The notes below the pieces were generated by a model that had not been told where the DNA came from, did no database searches, and was given only the letters and a program-made list of their open reading frames with translations. A program made the position numbers and the translations under genes. From the NCBI GenBank assembly GCA_035342635.1, contig DAOQXO010000027.1, positions 1 through 27,224 of the forward strand: DNA of 27,224 nucleotides. Reading direction: 5' to 3'. Shown one piece after another: positions 6,902 through 14,508 of this stretch (positions within the stretch are counted from its first letter, which is position 1; the number at the start of each line of letters is the position of its first letter). Source of the DNA: CADEFQ01 sp035342635. GTDB taxonomy: Bacteria; Pseudomonadota; Gammaproteobacteria; Steroidobacterales; Steroidobacteraceae.

Positions 6902-8555
6902 GGCCGCGTGGATCCGATGCGGCCTCGACGCGGCCGCTCGCGTAGTCCCAGGTGACGACCTGCATGTTGCCCCAGCGCCGGTTCGCTTCGCGCAGGTTGT
7001 GGCCCCGCTGCGCGAGCGTTGCGCGCTCGACGGCGGTCAGCGCGTCGGTCTCGAACTGCAGGACATCGGGCAGGTACTGGTGATGGATGCGCGGCGCGCC
7101 GACGATCTCGACCGCGTCTTTGCCGTCGAGGAAATCGAGCGTGGCCAGCAGCACCATACCGGTGATGAAACTGCCGCCAGGGCTGCCCGCGATCATCAGG
7201 CCCCTGTCACTTTCGACGAAGGTAGGTGTGGAAGAAGACAGCATGCGCTTGCCGGGCGCGATCGCGTTCGCGCTGGCGCCGACCAGTCCGAAGCCGTTCG
7301 GCACGCCCGGCTTCGAGGAGAAATCGTCCATCTGGTTGTTGAGGAAGACCCCGGTGCCCGGCACGACGAGGCCGGCGCCGAAGAAGGCGTTGAGCGTGAT
7401 CGTGCCGGCGACCCGATTGCCCTCGGCATCGAGTATCGAGAAGTGAGTCGTCTGCGTCCCCTGGGGCGGGGGCTCCACGCCGGGCAGCTCGGCGCTCGGC
7501 GTTGCCCTGTCGAGCCGCAGCGAGGCGCGCAGGCCTGCCGCGTAATAGGGGTGGATCAGTTCCGCGACCGGCATGCTGGCGAAGTCCGGGTCCCCGAGCC
7601 ACAGCGCGCGATCGCGATGCGCGCGGCGCATCGATTCGATGATCAGATGCTTGCGTGTCGCGGCATCGACCTGCGCGAGATCGTAGCCCGAAAGGATATT
7701 GAGCGCCTCGACTAGCACGATGCCGCCCGATGCCGGCGGTGATGCGGAGACGATCCGCGCGCCGCGGTACGCGCCGACGATCGGCGCGCGCTCGAGTGCG
7801 CGATAGGCGGCCAGGTCCGCGGCCGTCCAGTTGCCGCCGAGCCTGCGCACGCCGGCGACCAGTTCGCGCGCCAGCGCACCTTCGTAGAAATCGCGCACGC
7901 CATGCCGCGCCAGGCGCTCGAGCGTGCGCGCCAGATCGGGCTGGCGGATGATCGTGCCGAGCGCAGGGCTCTCGCCGTCGCGCAGCCACACCGCCGCGAC
8001 TTCGGGCTGTGTCGCAAAAACGTCGCGCTTGCGCTGGATGTTGGCCTGCAGGCGCGGATAGAGCGGAAAGCCCTCGTTCGCGAAACGGATCGCCGGCGCC
8101 AGCGAGACCGCGAGCGGCAGCCGGCCGTACTTCTGCGCCAGCAGTTCCATGCCGGCGGGCTCACCCGATATGCCGGCGCTCAACGCGCTGTCGCGCGCCA
8201 GCGCCCGCACTACATTGCCGTCCGCGTCGAGGAACATGTCACGCGAGGCCGCCGCGGGTGCCTTCTCGCGCGCGTCGACCATCACATCGAGTTTGTCGCT
8301 CGCGCGATGCAGCAGGTAGAAGCCGCCGCCGCCGAGCCCGGAACCGATCGGCTCGACGACTGCGAGCGCAGCGCTGACGGCCACCGCCGCATCGAATGCA
8401 TTGCCGCCCTTGGCGAGGATCTCATGGCCGGCCGCGGTGGCGAGCGGATGCGCGCTCGCGATGGCGGCCTTGCCGGGTGCGGGCCCGGCGGCCGGCAGCG
8501 CCGTGGCGAACAGGGTCGCCAGCAGCAGCGAAAATGCGACGACCGCCCGCCTCAT
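6879..8555 (-). CDS. ggt: Gamma-glutamyltransferase, periplasmic
   Basis: Transfers or hydrolyses the gamma-glutamyl group of glutathione and related compounds. The 558-residue precursor begins with a signal peptide (MRRAVVAFSLLLATLFATAL, cleavage near LPAAG), so it is exported. HPLATAAGHEILAKGGNAFD and GSGLGGGGFYLLH are the family's N-terminal marks. The autoprocessing site is QGTQTTHFSILDAEGN: Thr369 should become the N-terminal nucleophile of the small subunit. MDDFSSKPGVPNGFGL and the oxyanion loop GSPGGSFI follow. The start overlaps the coaD stop as ATGA. In E. coli ggt lies elsewhere; here it sits inside the coaD-rsmD run. Confidence 0.95.
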   Translation of the reverse strand: MRRAVVAFSLLLATLFATALPAAGPAPGKAAIASAHPLATAAGHEILAKGGNAFDAAVAVSAALAVVEPIGSGLGGGGFYLLHRASDKLDVMVDAREKAPAAASRDMFLDADGNVVRALARDSALSAGISGEPAGMELLAQKYGRLPLAVSLAPAIRFANEGFPLYPRLQANIQRKRDVFATQPEVAAVWLRDGESPALGTIIRQPDLARTLERLARHGVRDFYEGALARELVAGVRRLGGNWTAADLAAYRALERAPIVGAYRGARIVSASPPASGGIVLVEALNILSGYDLAQVDAATRKHLIIESMRRAHRDRALWLGDPDFASMPVAELIHPYYAAGLRASLRLDRATPSAELPGVEPPPQGTQTTHFSILDAEGNRVAGTITLNAFFGAGLVVPGTGVFLNNQMDDFSSKPGVPNGFGLVGASANAIAPGKRMLSSSTPTFVESDRGLMIAGSPGGSFITGMVLLATLDFLDGKDAVEIVGAPRIHHQYLPDVLQFETDALTAVERATLAQRGHNLREANRRWGNMQVVTWDYASGRVEAASDPRGHGEGQVY

Positions 8556-9040
8556 GATGGCTCGCGCCGGTGCTTGCGCAACTCGGCCTCGACGATCGGG
8601 TGCACGAACTGGCTGACGTCGCCACCGAGCACGGCGATCTCGCGCACCAGCGTCGAGGAGATGAACGTGAACTGTTCCTTCGGCGTCAGGAACACCGTCT
8701 CGATGTCGTCGGACAGGTGCCGGCTCATGTTCGCGAGCTGGAACTCGAATTCAAAGTCGGACACCGCGCGCAGGCCGCGCACGATCACGGTGAGGCTCTG
8801 CTGGCGCGCGAACTCGACGGTGAGGCCCTTGTAGGACATGACCTCGACCTGGGGCAGGTCGACGAGCACTTCGCGCGCAAGCGCGAGGCGCCGGTCGAGC
8901 GAGAGCAGCGGCTGCTTGCCCGGGTTCTCCGAGATCGCGACGACGACGCGCGAGAAGATGGTCGCTGCGCGACGCACGAGATCGTGGTGGCCATTGGTGA
9001 TCGGGTCGAATGTGCCCGGATAGACGGCGTGACGCCTCAT
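8552..9040 (-). CDS. coaD: Phosphopantetheine adenylyltransferase
   Basis: Adds AMP from ATP to 4'-phosphopantetheine, the step before the last in CoA synthesis. The 162-residue protein starts at the ATG at 9040 (MRRHAVYPGTFDPITNGHHD); the frame runs further upstream but only into rsmD coding sequence. The nucleotidyltransferase TxGH motif is TNGHH. VIVRGLRAVSDFEFEFQLA and the ISSTLVRE signature are both present. It overlaps rsmD by ATGA at its start and ggt by ATGA at its end, forming one translated chain. With coaBC it places three CoA-synthesis activities within 8 kb. Confidence 0.97.
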   Translation of the reverse strand: MRRHAVYPGTFDPITNGHHDLVRRAATIFSRVVVAISENPGKQPLLSLDRRLALAREVLVDLPQVEVMSYKGLTVEFARQQSLTVIVRGLRAVSDFEFEFQLANMSRHLSDDIETVFLTPKEQFTFISSTLVREIAVLGGDVSQFVHPIVEAELRKHRREPS

Positions 9041-9630
9041 GCTGCTCCTGCTCCCCTCGCGGCGCGTTCGGCGAGATGATACCCGACCTCGCCCGCACGC
9101 CCGGACCTGACGATTCGCCATGTGCCGGGCAGTGGCGGAACGGGCACCGCGACGGGCAATTCCAGGTAGATGAGCGCGGCGGGCGCGAGCCAGCCGCCGG
9201 CTTCGAGCGCGCCTGCGGCGAGGCCCGCCAGCTCACTGTCGAACGGCGGGTCGAGAAACACGAGGTCGAACGGCCGCGCCGGGCCGCGCAGGAAACGCAA
9301 CGCATCGGCGTTCACGACACGCGCATGCCGCGCGTCCAGTTCCGCGAGCACGCCCTCGAGGTGGCGCGCAACACGCGCATCGCGCTCGACGAAAATCGCC
9401 TCTGCGGCGCCGCGCGACAAGGCCTCGAGGCCGAGCGCGCCGCTGCCGGCAAACAGGTCGAGCGCGCGCGCGCCATCGACGCGGCCCATCAGCCAGTTGA
9501 ACAATGTCTCGCGCACGCGATCGGGGGTCGGGCGGATCGAATCCACGGGCGGAAAGCGGAACTTCCGGCCGCGCCATGCGCCTCCGATGATGCGCAACTG
9601 TCGCGCGCTCCGCCTGCTGTTGCTGGCCAC
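9037..9630 (-). CDS. rsmD: 16S rRNA (guanine-966-N2)-methyltransferase
   Basis: Methylates G966 of 16S rRNA during 30S assembly using S-adenosylmethionine. It has 197 residues, the usual size. RIIGGAWRGRKFRFPPVD and RPTPDRVRETLFNWL are the family's N-terminal marks; LDLFAGSGALGLEALSRGA (AGSG 61-64) is the SAM-binding motif I, and VFLDPPF (DPPF 127-130) is the catalytic motif IV. It is divergent from the ftsY side, as in E. coli, though a lipoprotein gene now lies between them. It heads the rsmD-coaD-ggt-TIGR03067 chain. Confidence 0.97.
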   Translation of the reverse strand: MASNSRRSARQLRIIGGAWRGRKFRFPPVDSIRPTPDRVRETLFNWLMGRVDGARALDLFAGSGALGLEALSRGAAEAIFVERDARVARHLEGVLAELDARHARVVNADALRFLRGPARPFDLVFLDPPFDSELAGLAAGALEAGGWLAPAALIYLELPVAVPVPPLPGTWRIVRSGRAGEVGYHLAERAARGAGAA

Positions 9631-9650
9631 GATGCGGGAAGCGTACCCTA

Positions 9651-9664
9651 GGTCGCTCGCGACC
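9651..9664. repeat. Short perfect palindrome in the rsmD/lipase divergent gap
   Basis: GGTCGC, TC, GCGACC. It lies in the 59-base space between the rsmD start (9630) and the lipoprotein start (9690), a place where an operator would act on both genes. Six-base G+C-rich arms are not rare in DNA of this composition, so this is only a candidate. Confidence 0.25.
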
Positions 9665-9689
9665 AGTACTCGCCGCGCGAGGAAAGATC

Positions 9690-11741
9690 ATGGGTCCGAA
9701 ACAGGGCAGCTTGACACTCGCGGCCACCACATCGATTCTGCTGCTGCTCGCCGGCTGCAGCGGCGGCTCGGGTATCGACGGTCCCGATATCGGGCCCACC
9801 GACACGACGAGCGGCAGCCTGCCCGGCGGCTCGACCGTCACTCCCGCACCCACCGGCCTGCGTCCGCTGTTCCAGGTCGCGCAGGGCCTGCTGCCCTGGC
9901 CGACCGACCTCTATTTCGCCGGCTCCACGGACGGCACGCTGAACATCTCGCCAGCGAATTCGCTGATGCCCGCGCAGGCCGCCCTCAACGCGCTCGACGG
10001 ATACGGCGTGAACACCGTGATCCGCGCGCGCTTCTCGGGACCAGTCAATGCCGCATCGCTGACACCGGCGTCGGTGCGCGTAATACGCGTCAATATCGAC
10101 AATGCGACCAAGGCGACCGTGGGTATCGCCGGCGTGCTCGTGCCCGGCGTCGATTACTCCGTGGGACTCGCGGCAGACGCGGCCGTCGGCAACACCATCG
10201 TCGAGATCCGCCCGCTCATGCCGCTCGTGCCGAGCACGGGCGCGACCAACAACGGCTATCTCGTGCTGCTGACCGATGCCATCACCGATGCGGCCGGCGC
10301 CGCGGCAGTGCCCGATCACGACTACGCGACCATCAAGACCGCGCTCGCCGGCGGCGCCACCTGCCCGTCCATCACGAATCCCACATTGAACGGCGTGTGC
10401 CAGCTGACCGGTGCCCACCTGCAGATCGCCGGCGCCGTGGGCGTGAATCCCGCGAGCGTGGTGCTCTCTTTCAGCTTTTCGACCGGCTCGACGCGCGATT
10501 CGCTCGCCGCGGTCGCGGCCACCGCCACCGCGCAACCGATCGTTGCGCAGGCGACCGGACTCGACACGAGCCAGATCAATCCCGCATTGCCGGGCGTCGC
10601 CGACATCTACGCCGGCATCCTGCAGATTCCCTATTTCCTCTCGAAGAGCGCACCGCTCACCGGCTCATGGCAGGGCAATCCGTCGCCGCTCGGCGGCACG
10701 ACACACCTCACCCGCTTCAATCCGCTGCCGGTCGCGACCGAGACCCTGTCGATTCCGCTGCTCGCGACCGCGCCAAACGCGGCCTCGGGCCGCACGCAGC
10801 CGGCCGCCGGCTGGCCGGTCGTGATCTTCCAGCACGGCATCACCGGCGATCGCACCAACATGCTGGGCCTCGCCGATGCGTTCGCGGGCCAGGGTTTCGT
10901 GGTCGTAGCGATCGACCAGCCACTGCACGGCATCACCGACACGACGAGCCCGCTCTACCAGGCGCCGAACGAGCGCACCTTCAATCTCGACGTGATGAAC
11001 AACGCAACGGGCGCCGCGGGACCCGACGGCGTGATCGATTCGTCGGGCGCGAGCTTCATCAACCTGACGAGCCTGCTGACCGCGCGCGACAACCTGCGCC
11101 AGGCGGCGGCCGACCTGATCACGCTGACGCGCAGCGTCGGCGATCTCGACCTGACCGGCGATGGCGTGTCCGACATCGACGCGACGCGCATCCACTTCGT
11201 CGGTCTGTCCCTCGGCAGCATCGTCGCGGTGCCGTGGATTTCGCTGTCGGCCGGCGTGCAGACCGCGACGCTGTCGGTGCCGGGCGGGCTCATCGCACAG
11301 CTGCTGCAGGATTCGCCCACGTTCGGCCCGCGCATCAACGCCGGCCTGCAGGCGCAGGGCCTCATCCCCGGAACCACGCTCTACAGCCAGTTCTTCCGCG
11401 ATGCGCAGACCGTCATCGAGGCGGGTGATCCGGTCAACTACATGGCAGCCGCCGCAGCCGCCAAGCCCATCCTGCTGCAGCAGGTCCTCGGTGATACGGT
11501 GGTCCCGAATTCGGCTACCCAGCGCCTGATTGATCTCGGTGGCCTCGCGAAAGTGGGCACTCCGGGCCTCAATCCGGCCTCGCGCGCCTACGTGAACATG
11601 ACCGCGGGCACGCACGCCTCACTGCTCGATCCCACCGCGAGTCTGGCAGCCACGATCGAGATGCAGACCCAGGCGGTCACGTTCGCGGTATCGAACGGCA
11701 CGCTGGTCGCGATTTCGGATCCCACGGTAGTCGAGCCCTAG
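9690..11741 (+). CDS. Lipoprotein lipase/phospholipase, VolA/Pla-1-like
   Basis: A 683-residue probable outer-membrane lipoprotein and lipid esterase. The signal ends in a lipobox (LLLLAGC, Cys23) followed by a Gly/Ser/Thr-rich linker. The N-terminal domain has the pattern LLPWPTDLYFAGSTDGTLNI, as in the bacterial lipase N-terminal family of VolA and Pla-1. The alpha/beta-hydrolase part follows: VIFQHGITGDRTNMLGLADA (oxyanion region), then FVGLSLGSIVAVP with nucleophile Ser507. Asp602 (LGDTVVPNSAT) and His642 (AGTHASLLDP) are the probable rest of the triad. VolA in Vibrio cleaves lysophosphatidylcholine to use the fatty acid; that substrate is only a guess here. The ATG has GAGGAAAG upstream. 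Confidence 0.82.
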   Translation: MGPKQGSLTLAATTSILLLLAGCSGGSGIDGPDIGPTDTTSGSLPGGSTVTPAPTGLRPLFQVAQGLLPWPTDLYFAGSTDGTLNISPANSLMPAQAALNALDGYGVNTVIRARFSGPVNAASLTPASVRVIRVNIDNATKATVGIAGVLVPGVDYSVGLAADAAVGNTIVEIRPLMPLVPSTGATNNGYLVLLTDAITDAAGAAAVPDHDYATIKTALAGGATCPSITNPTLNGVCQLTGAHLQIAGAVGVNPASVVLSFSFSTGSTRDSLAAVAATATAQPIVAQATGLDTSQINPALPGVADIYAGILQIPYFLSKSAPLTGSWQGNPSPLGGTTHLTRFNPLPVATETLSIPLLATAPNAASGRTQPAAGWPVVIFQHGITGDRTNMLGLADAFAGQGFVVVAIDQPLHGITDTTSPLYQAPNERTFNLDVMNNATGAAGPDGVIDSSGASFINLTSLLTARDNLRQAAADLITLTRSVGDLDLTGDGVSDIDATRIHFVGLSLGSIVAVPWISLSAGVQTATLSVPGGLIAQLLQDSPTFGPRINAGLQAQGLIPGTTLYSQFFRDAQTVIEAGDPVNYMAAAAAAKPILLQQVLGDTVVPNSATQRLIDLGGLAKVGTPGLNPASRAYVNMTAGTHASLLDPTASLAATIEMQTQAVTFAVSNGTLVAISDPTVVEP

Positions 11742-11760
11742 TCGCGGCCAACCCGGCCAG

Positions 11761-11783
11761 GTTGCCGGTACAATGCCGGCAAC
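11761..11783. promoter_or_regulatory. Inverted repeat around a -10 box upstream of ftsY
   Basis: GTTGCCGG (11761-11768) and CCGGCAAC (11776-11783) flank TACAATG. TACAAT (11769-11774) is a 5-of-6 match to the -10 consensus, 21 bases before the ftsY ATG. No good -35 is visible. The arms could bind a regulator that covers the promoter, or fold at the 5' end of a longer transcript. Confidence 0.45.
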
Positions 11784-11795
11784 GAGACGAGGCGC

Positions 11796-12761
11796 ATGGC
11801 AACAATCGAATCCGACGACGGCAACGCGCGCGAGGGCTTTTTCAAGCGCCTGCGCGCCAAGCTCAACAAGCCGAATTCGTGGCTTTCCTACGATCTCGCG
11901 AACCTGTTCCGCGGGCGCGAGATCGACGAGGTCGCGCTCGAGGAACTCGAAGCGCGCCTGCTGACCGCCGATGTCGGCGTCGAGGCGACCGAGCAGATTC
12001 TCGAGGCGCTCGCGCAACGTGCCGCGCGCAAGGAACTCGATGATGTCGAGGCGCTGGTCGACGCGCTGAAGAACGCGATCTTCGAGATCCTCGAACCGTG
12101 TGCCAAGCCGCTCGATATCAGTGGTTCACGCAAACCATTTGTCGTGCTGGTGGTCGGCGTCAACGGCTCGGGCAAGACGACGACGATCGGCAAGCTCGCG
12201 CAACGCCTGCAGCATGAGGGCAAGAGCGTCCTGCTTGCCGCCGGCGACACGTTCCGCGCGGCCGCCATCGAGCAGCTCGGCGTGTGGGCCGACCGCACCG
12301 GCGCCGCGATGGTGGCGCAGCAGGCGGGAGCCGATCCCGCCGCCGTCGTGTTCGATGCGCTGCAGTCGGCGCGCGCGCGTGGCACCCAGGTACTGATCTG
12401 CGATACCGCGGGTCGGCTGCAGAGCCAGTCTCACCTGATGGACGAGCTGAAGAAGGTCAAGCGCGTGATCCAGCGCGCGGACCCGTCCGCGCCGCACGAA
12501 GTGCTGCTCGTGATCGACGCCAACCAGGGACAGAACGCACTCGCCCAGGCGCGCGAGTTCAACGAGGCGGTCGGCGTCACCGGGCTCGCGCTCACCAAGC
12601 TCGACGGCACGGCCAAGGGAGGCATCGCAGTCGCGATCGCGCGCCAACTGCGGCTGCCGATCCGCTTCATCGGCATCGGCGAGTCCGCCGAGGACTTCGG
12701 CGTGTTCGACGCACGTGCGTTCGCCACCGCGCTCGTCGAGGGCAGGGAGGCCGCTGAGTGA
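11796..12761 (+). CDS. ftsY: Signal recognition particle receptor FtsY
   Basis: Docks the SRP-ribosome complex at the inner membrane for co-translational insertion. At 321 residues it has the NG domains but not the long acidic A domain of the E. coli protein (about 500). A basic amphipathic N terminus (REGFFKRLRAKLNKP) can serve for membrane contact. GTPase motifs run in order: GVNGSGKTTTIGKLA, GDTFRAAAIEQL, DTAGR, TKLDGTAKGG and GIGESAEDFGVFD. The final TGA overlaps the ftsE GTG (12758-12761), so ftsY-ftsE-ftsX are coupled, as is usual in the class. Confidence 0.97.
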   Translation: MATIESDDGNAREGFFKRLRAKLNKPNSWLSYDLANLFRGREIDEVALEELEARLLTADVGVEATEQILEALAQRAARKELDDVEALVDALKNAIFEILEPCAKPLDISGSRKPFVVLVVGVNGSGKTTTIGKLAQRLQHEGKSVLLAAGDTFRAAAIEQLGVWADRTGAAMVAQQAGADPAAVVFDALQSARARGTQVLICDTAGRLQSQSHLMDELKKVKRVIQRADPSAPHEVLLVIDANQGQNALAQAREFNEAVGVTGLALTKLDGTAKGGIAVAIARQLRLPIRFIGIGESAEDFGVFDARAFATALVEGREAAE

Positions 12762-13453
12762 TCCGCTTCGAGCGCGTGGCCAAGCGCTATCCGAACGGGC
12801 GCGAGGCCATCGCCGGCGTGAGCTTCGAGGTGGCGCGCGGCGAAATGGTGTTCCTCACCGGCCGCTCGGGGGCGGGCAAGAGCACCGTGCTGAAGCTCAT
12901 TGCTCTGCTCGAGCGCCCGACGCGCGGCGTGGTGACGGTCAACGGCCAGAGCACCGGCCCGCTGCCGGCGCGCAGGATCCCGGCATTCCGTCGGCAGATC
13001 GGCGTCGTGTTCCAGGACCACAAGCTGCTCGTCGACCGGCCGGTGTTCGACAATGTCGCGCTGCCGCTGGTGGTCGCCGGCACGCCGCTGCGCGAGCTCG
13101 ACAAGCGCGTGCGCGCCGCGCTCGACCAGGTGGGCCTGCTCGGCAAGGAGCAATTGCTGCCGCTCGAGCTGTCGATTGGCGAACAGCAGCGCGTCGGCAT
13201 CGCCCGCGCGGTGATTTCCAGGCCCGCCGTGCTGATCGCCGACGAGCCCACCGGCAATCTCGACCCCGAGCTCGCGCTCGAGGTCATGAACGTGTTCCGC
13301 CGTTTCCAGGAAGTGGGCACGACAGTGATGGTCGCCACTCATGACATGCACCTCGTGCGCGAATTCGGCAAGCGCGAGATCGTGCTCGAGGGCGGCCATG
13401 TGCGCGGCGTTGAGGAGGTGCTCGTGCCGACCGTGGGAGCCGCCGCGCCGTGA
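12758..13453 (+). CDS. ftsE: Cell division ATP-binding protein FtsE
   Basis: ATPase partner of FtsX; the complex governs periplasmic amidase activity at the septum. It has 231 residues with Walker A GRSGAGKST (from Gly35), Q-loop VFQDHKLL, Walker B VLIADEP (Asp162, Glu163), D-loop GNLDP and H-loop ATHDMH. The signature reads LSIGEQQR (138-145) where FtsE and most ABC ATPases have LSGGEQQR: Ile140 replaces the first Gly. The codon ATT is plain in the sequence. It starts with GTG overlapping ftsY and ends with a TGA overlapping the GTG of ftsX (13450-13453). Confidence 0.97.
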   Translation: MIRFERVAKRYPNGREAIAGVSFEVARGEMVFLTGRSGAGKSTVLKLIALLERPTRGVVTVNGQSTGPLPARRIPAFRRQIGVVFQDHKLLVDRPVFDNVALPLVVAGTPLRELDKRVRAALDQVGLLGKEQLLPLELSIGEQQRVGIARAVISRPAVLIADEPTGNLDPELALEVMNVFRRFQEVGTTVMVATHDMHLVREFGKREIVLEGGHVRGVEEVLVPTVGAAAP

Positions 13454-14376
13454 TCGGCCCGGTCACCTGGTCTGCGCACCACATTCAGGCCGCGCTCGGC
13501 GCCGCGGGCCGTCTCGCACGCGCGCCGCTCTCGACACTGTTCACGGTCGGGGTGATCGGGCTCGCGCTCGCGCTGCCGCTCGGCCTCAAGCTGTTCGTCG
13601 ACAATGCGCGCGCCGCGACCGGCGATTTCGCGAATGCGGTCGACCTGTCGGTCTATTTCGCGATCGGCACGCCGCTCGAGAAGGTGCAGCAACTCGCCGA
13701 GCGCGCCAGGGCGCGCTCGGGTGTCGCCACCGCCACCGTGATCCCGGCCGATGCGGCCCTTGCCGAATTCCGCCAGTACTCGGGCTTCGGCGCCGCGCTC
13801 GATGCGATCGAGGACAACCCGCTGCCGCACGTGCTCGGCGTGCGCCCGCAGGCCGGCGCCGACTCGCCCGCGGATCTCGCGAAGCTGCGCGAGTACCTGA
13901 CGTCCTGGCCCGAGGTCGAGCTCGTGCAGATGGATGTCGAGTGGGTGAACCGCTTCAACGCGATCCTCGAGGTCCTGCGCCGTGCGCTGCTCGTCGCCGC
14001 GCTGGTGCTCGCCGCAGGCGTGCTGGCCGTCGTCGGCAACACGATCCGGCTCGAGATCCAGAATCGTCGCGCGGAAATCGAGGTGACGAAACTGGTGGGC
14101 GGCAGCAATGCTTTCGTGCGCCGCCCGTTCCTCTACACCGGCGTGCTCTACGGCCTGCTCGGTGCCTTGCTCGCGGCCGCCATCGTGCTCGCGGCCACCT
14201 CCGTGCTCGCCCCGGCCGTCGCTGACCTCGCGGCCGCCTATGGCAGCCGGTACCAGATGCTGGGCGCAAGTCGCCTCGATACGCTGCGCCTGGTCGGCGG
14301 CGGCGCGGCGCTCGGCTGGCTGGGAGCCTGGCTGGCCGCGGCGCGACAGCTGCGCCTGATCGAGCCGCGGGCCTAG
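13450..14376 (+). CDS. ftsX: Cell division protein FtsX
   Basis: Membrane partner of FtsE, 308 residues. Four membrane segments fit the FtsX plan: LFTVGVIGLALALPLGLKLF near residues 30-50, LLVAALVLAAGVLAVVGNTI near 180-200, YGLLGALLAAAIVLAATSVL near 235-255, and LVGGGAALGWLGAWLAAA near the C terminus. The periplasmic loop between the first two carries the usual DLSVYFAIGTPLEKVQQLAE and WPEVELVQMDVEWVNRFNAI. NTIRLEIQNRRAEIEVTKLV after the second segment is highly typical of FtsX. Starts at GTG within the ftsE stop. Confidence 0.96.
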   Translation: MIGPVTWSAHHIQAALGAAGRLARAPLSTLFTVGVIGLALALPLGLKLFVDNARAATGDFANAVDLSVYFAIGTPLEKVQQLAERARARSGVATATVIPADAALAEFRQYSGFGAALDAIEDNPLPHVLGVRPQAGADSPADLAKLREYLTSWPEVELVQMDVEWVNRFNAILEVLRRALLVAALVLAAGVLAVVGNTIRLEIQNRRAEIEVTKLVGGSNAFVRRPFLYTGVLYGLLGALLAAAIVLAATSVLAPAVADLAAAYGSRYQMLGASRLDTLRLVGGGAALGWLGAWLAAARQLRLIEPRA

Positions 14377-14404
14377 GGACCACAGGTGGGGGCCATGCCC
14401 GCGA

Positions 14405-14420
14405 AATAGCGTAAGCTATT
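14405..14420 (+). other. Hairpin with GTAA loop between ftsX and rpoH
   Basis: AATAGC, GTAA, GCTATT: a perfect 6-bp stem closed by a GNRA-type tetraloop, 28 bases after the ftsX stop and followed by the A+T-rich GATTTGAAT. It might be a weak terminator or processing site that separates ftsX from rpoH. No proper T run follows. Confidence 0.35.
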
Positions 14421-14452
14421 GATTTGAATGCCTAATCTGGGGCATGCACAGG

Positions 14453-14481
14453 GGAACTCCCGGACCCCTTTAGCACTCTAA
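14453..14481 (+). promoter_or_regulatory. Sigma-E-like promoter of rpoH (candidate)
   Basis: GGAACTC (14453-14459), 17 bases, TCTAA (14477-14481). This resembles the extracytoplasmic sigma-E consensus GGAACTT with a TC-containing -10 at the usual spacing. One rpoH promoter of E. coli is sigma-E dependent, so the match is plausible by analogy. The predicted start of transcription near 14487 leaves about 22-31 bases of leader with the ribosome-binding site intact. Confidence 0.45.
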
Positions 14482-14496
14482 TGTAGCGAGTGCTAG
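14470..14496. promoter_or_regulatory. CIRCE operator (HrcA site) upstream of rpoH
   Basis: TTAGCACTC (14470-14478), a 9-base spacer, GAGTGCTAG (14488-14496). The CIRCE consensus is TTAGCACTC-N9-GAGTGCTAA, so 17 of 18 arm positions match and the spacer length is exact. HrcA binds this element to repress groE and dnaK genes in many bacteria. Here the element ends 12 bases before the first rpoH ATG and covers the sigma-E-like -10. hrcA itself is not in the window. Confidence 0.88.
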
Positions 14497-14508
14497 TATC
14501 GGGAGGAT

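Noticed and set aside
14470..14499. Sigma-70 promoter TTAGCA-N18-TAGTAT within the CIRCE region
   Set aside because: Transcription would begin at about 14506 and remove the GGGAGG ribosome-binding site, so the sigma-E-like pair upstream is preferred.
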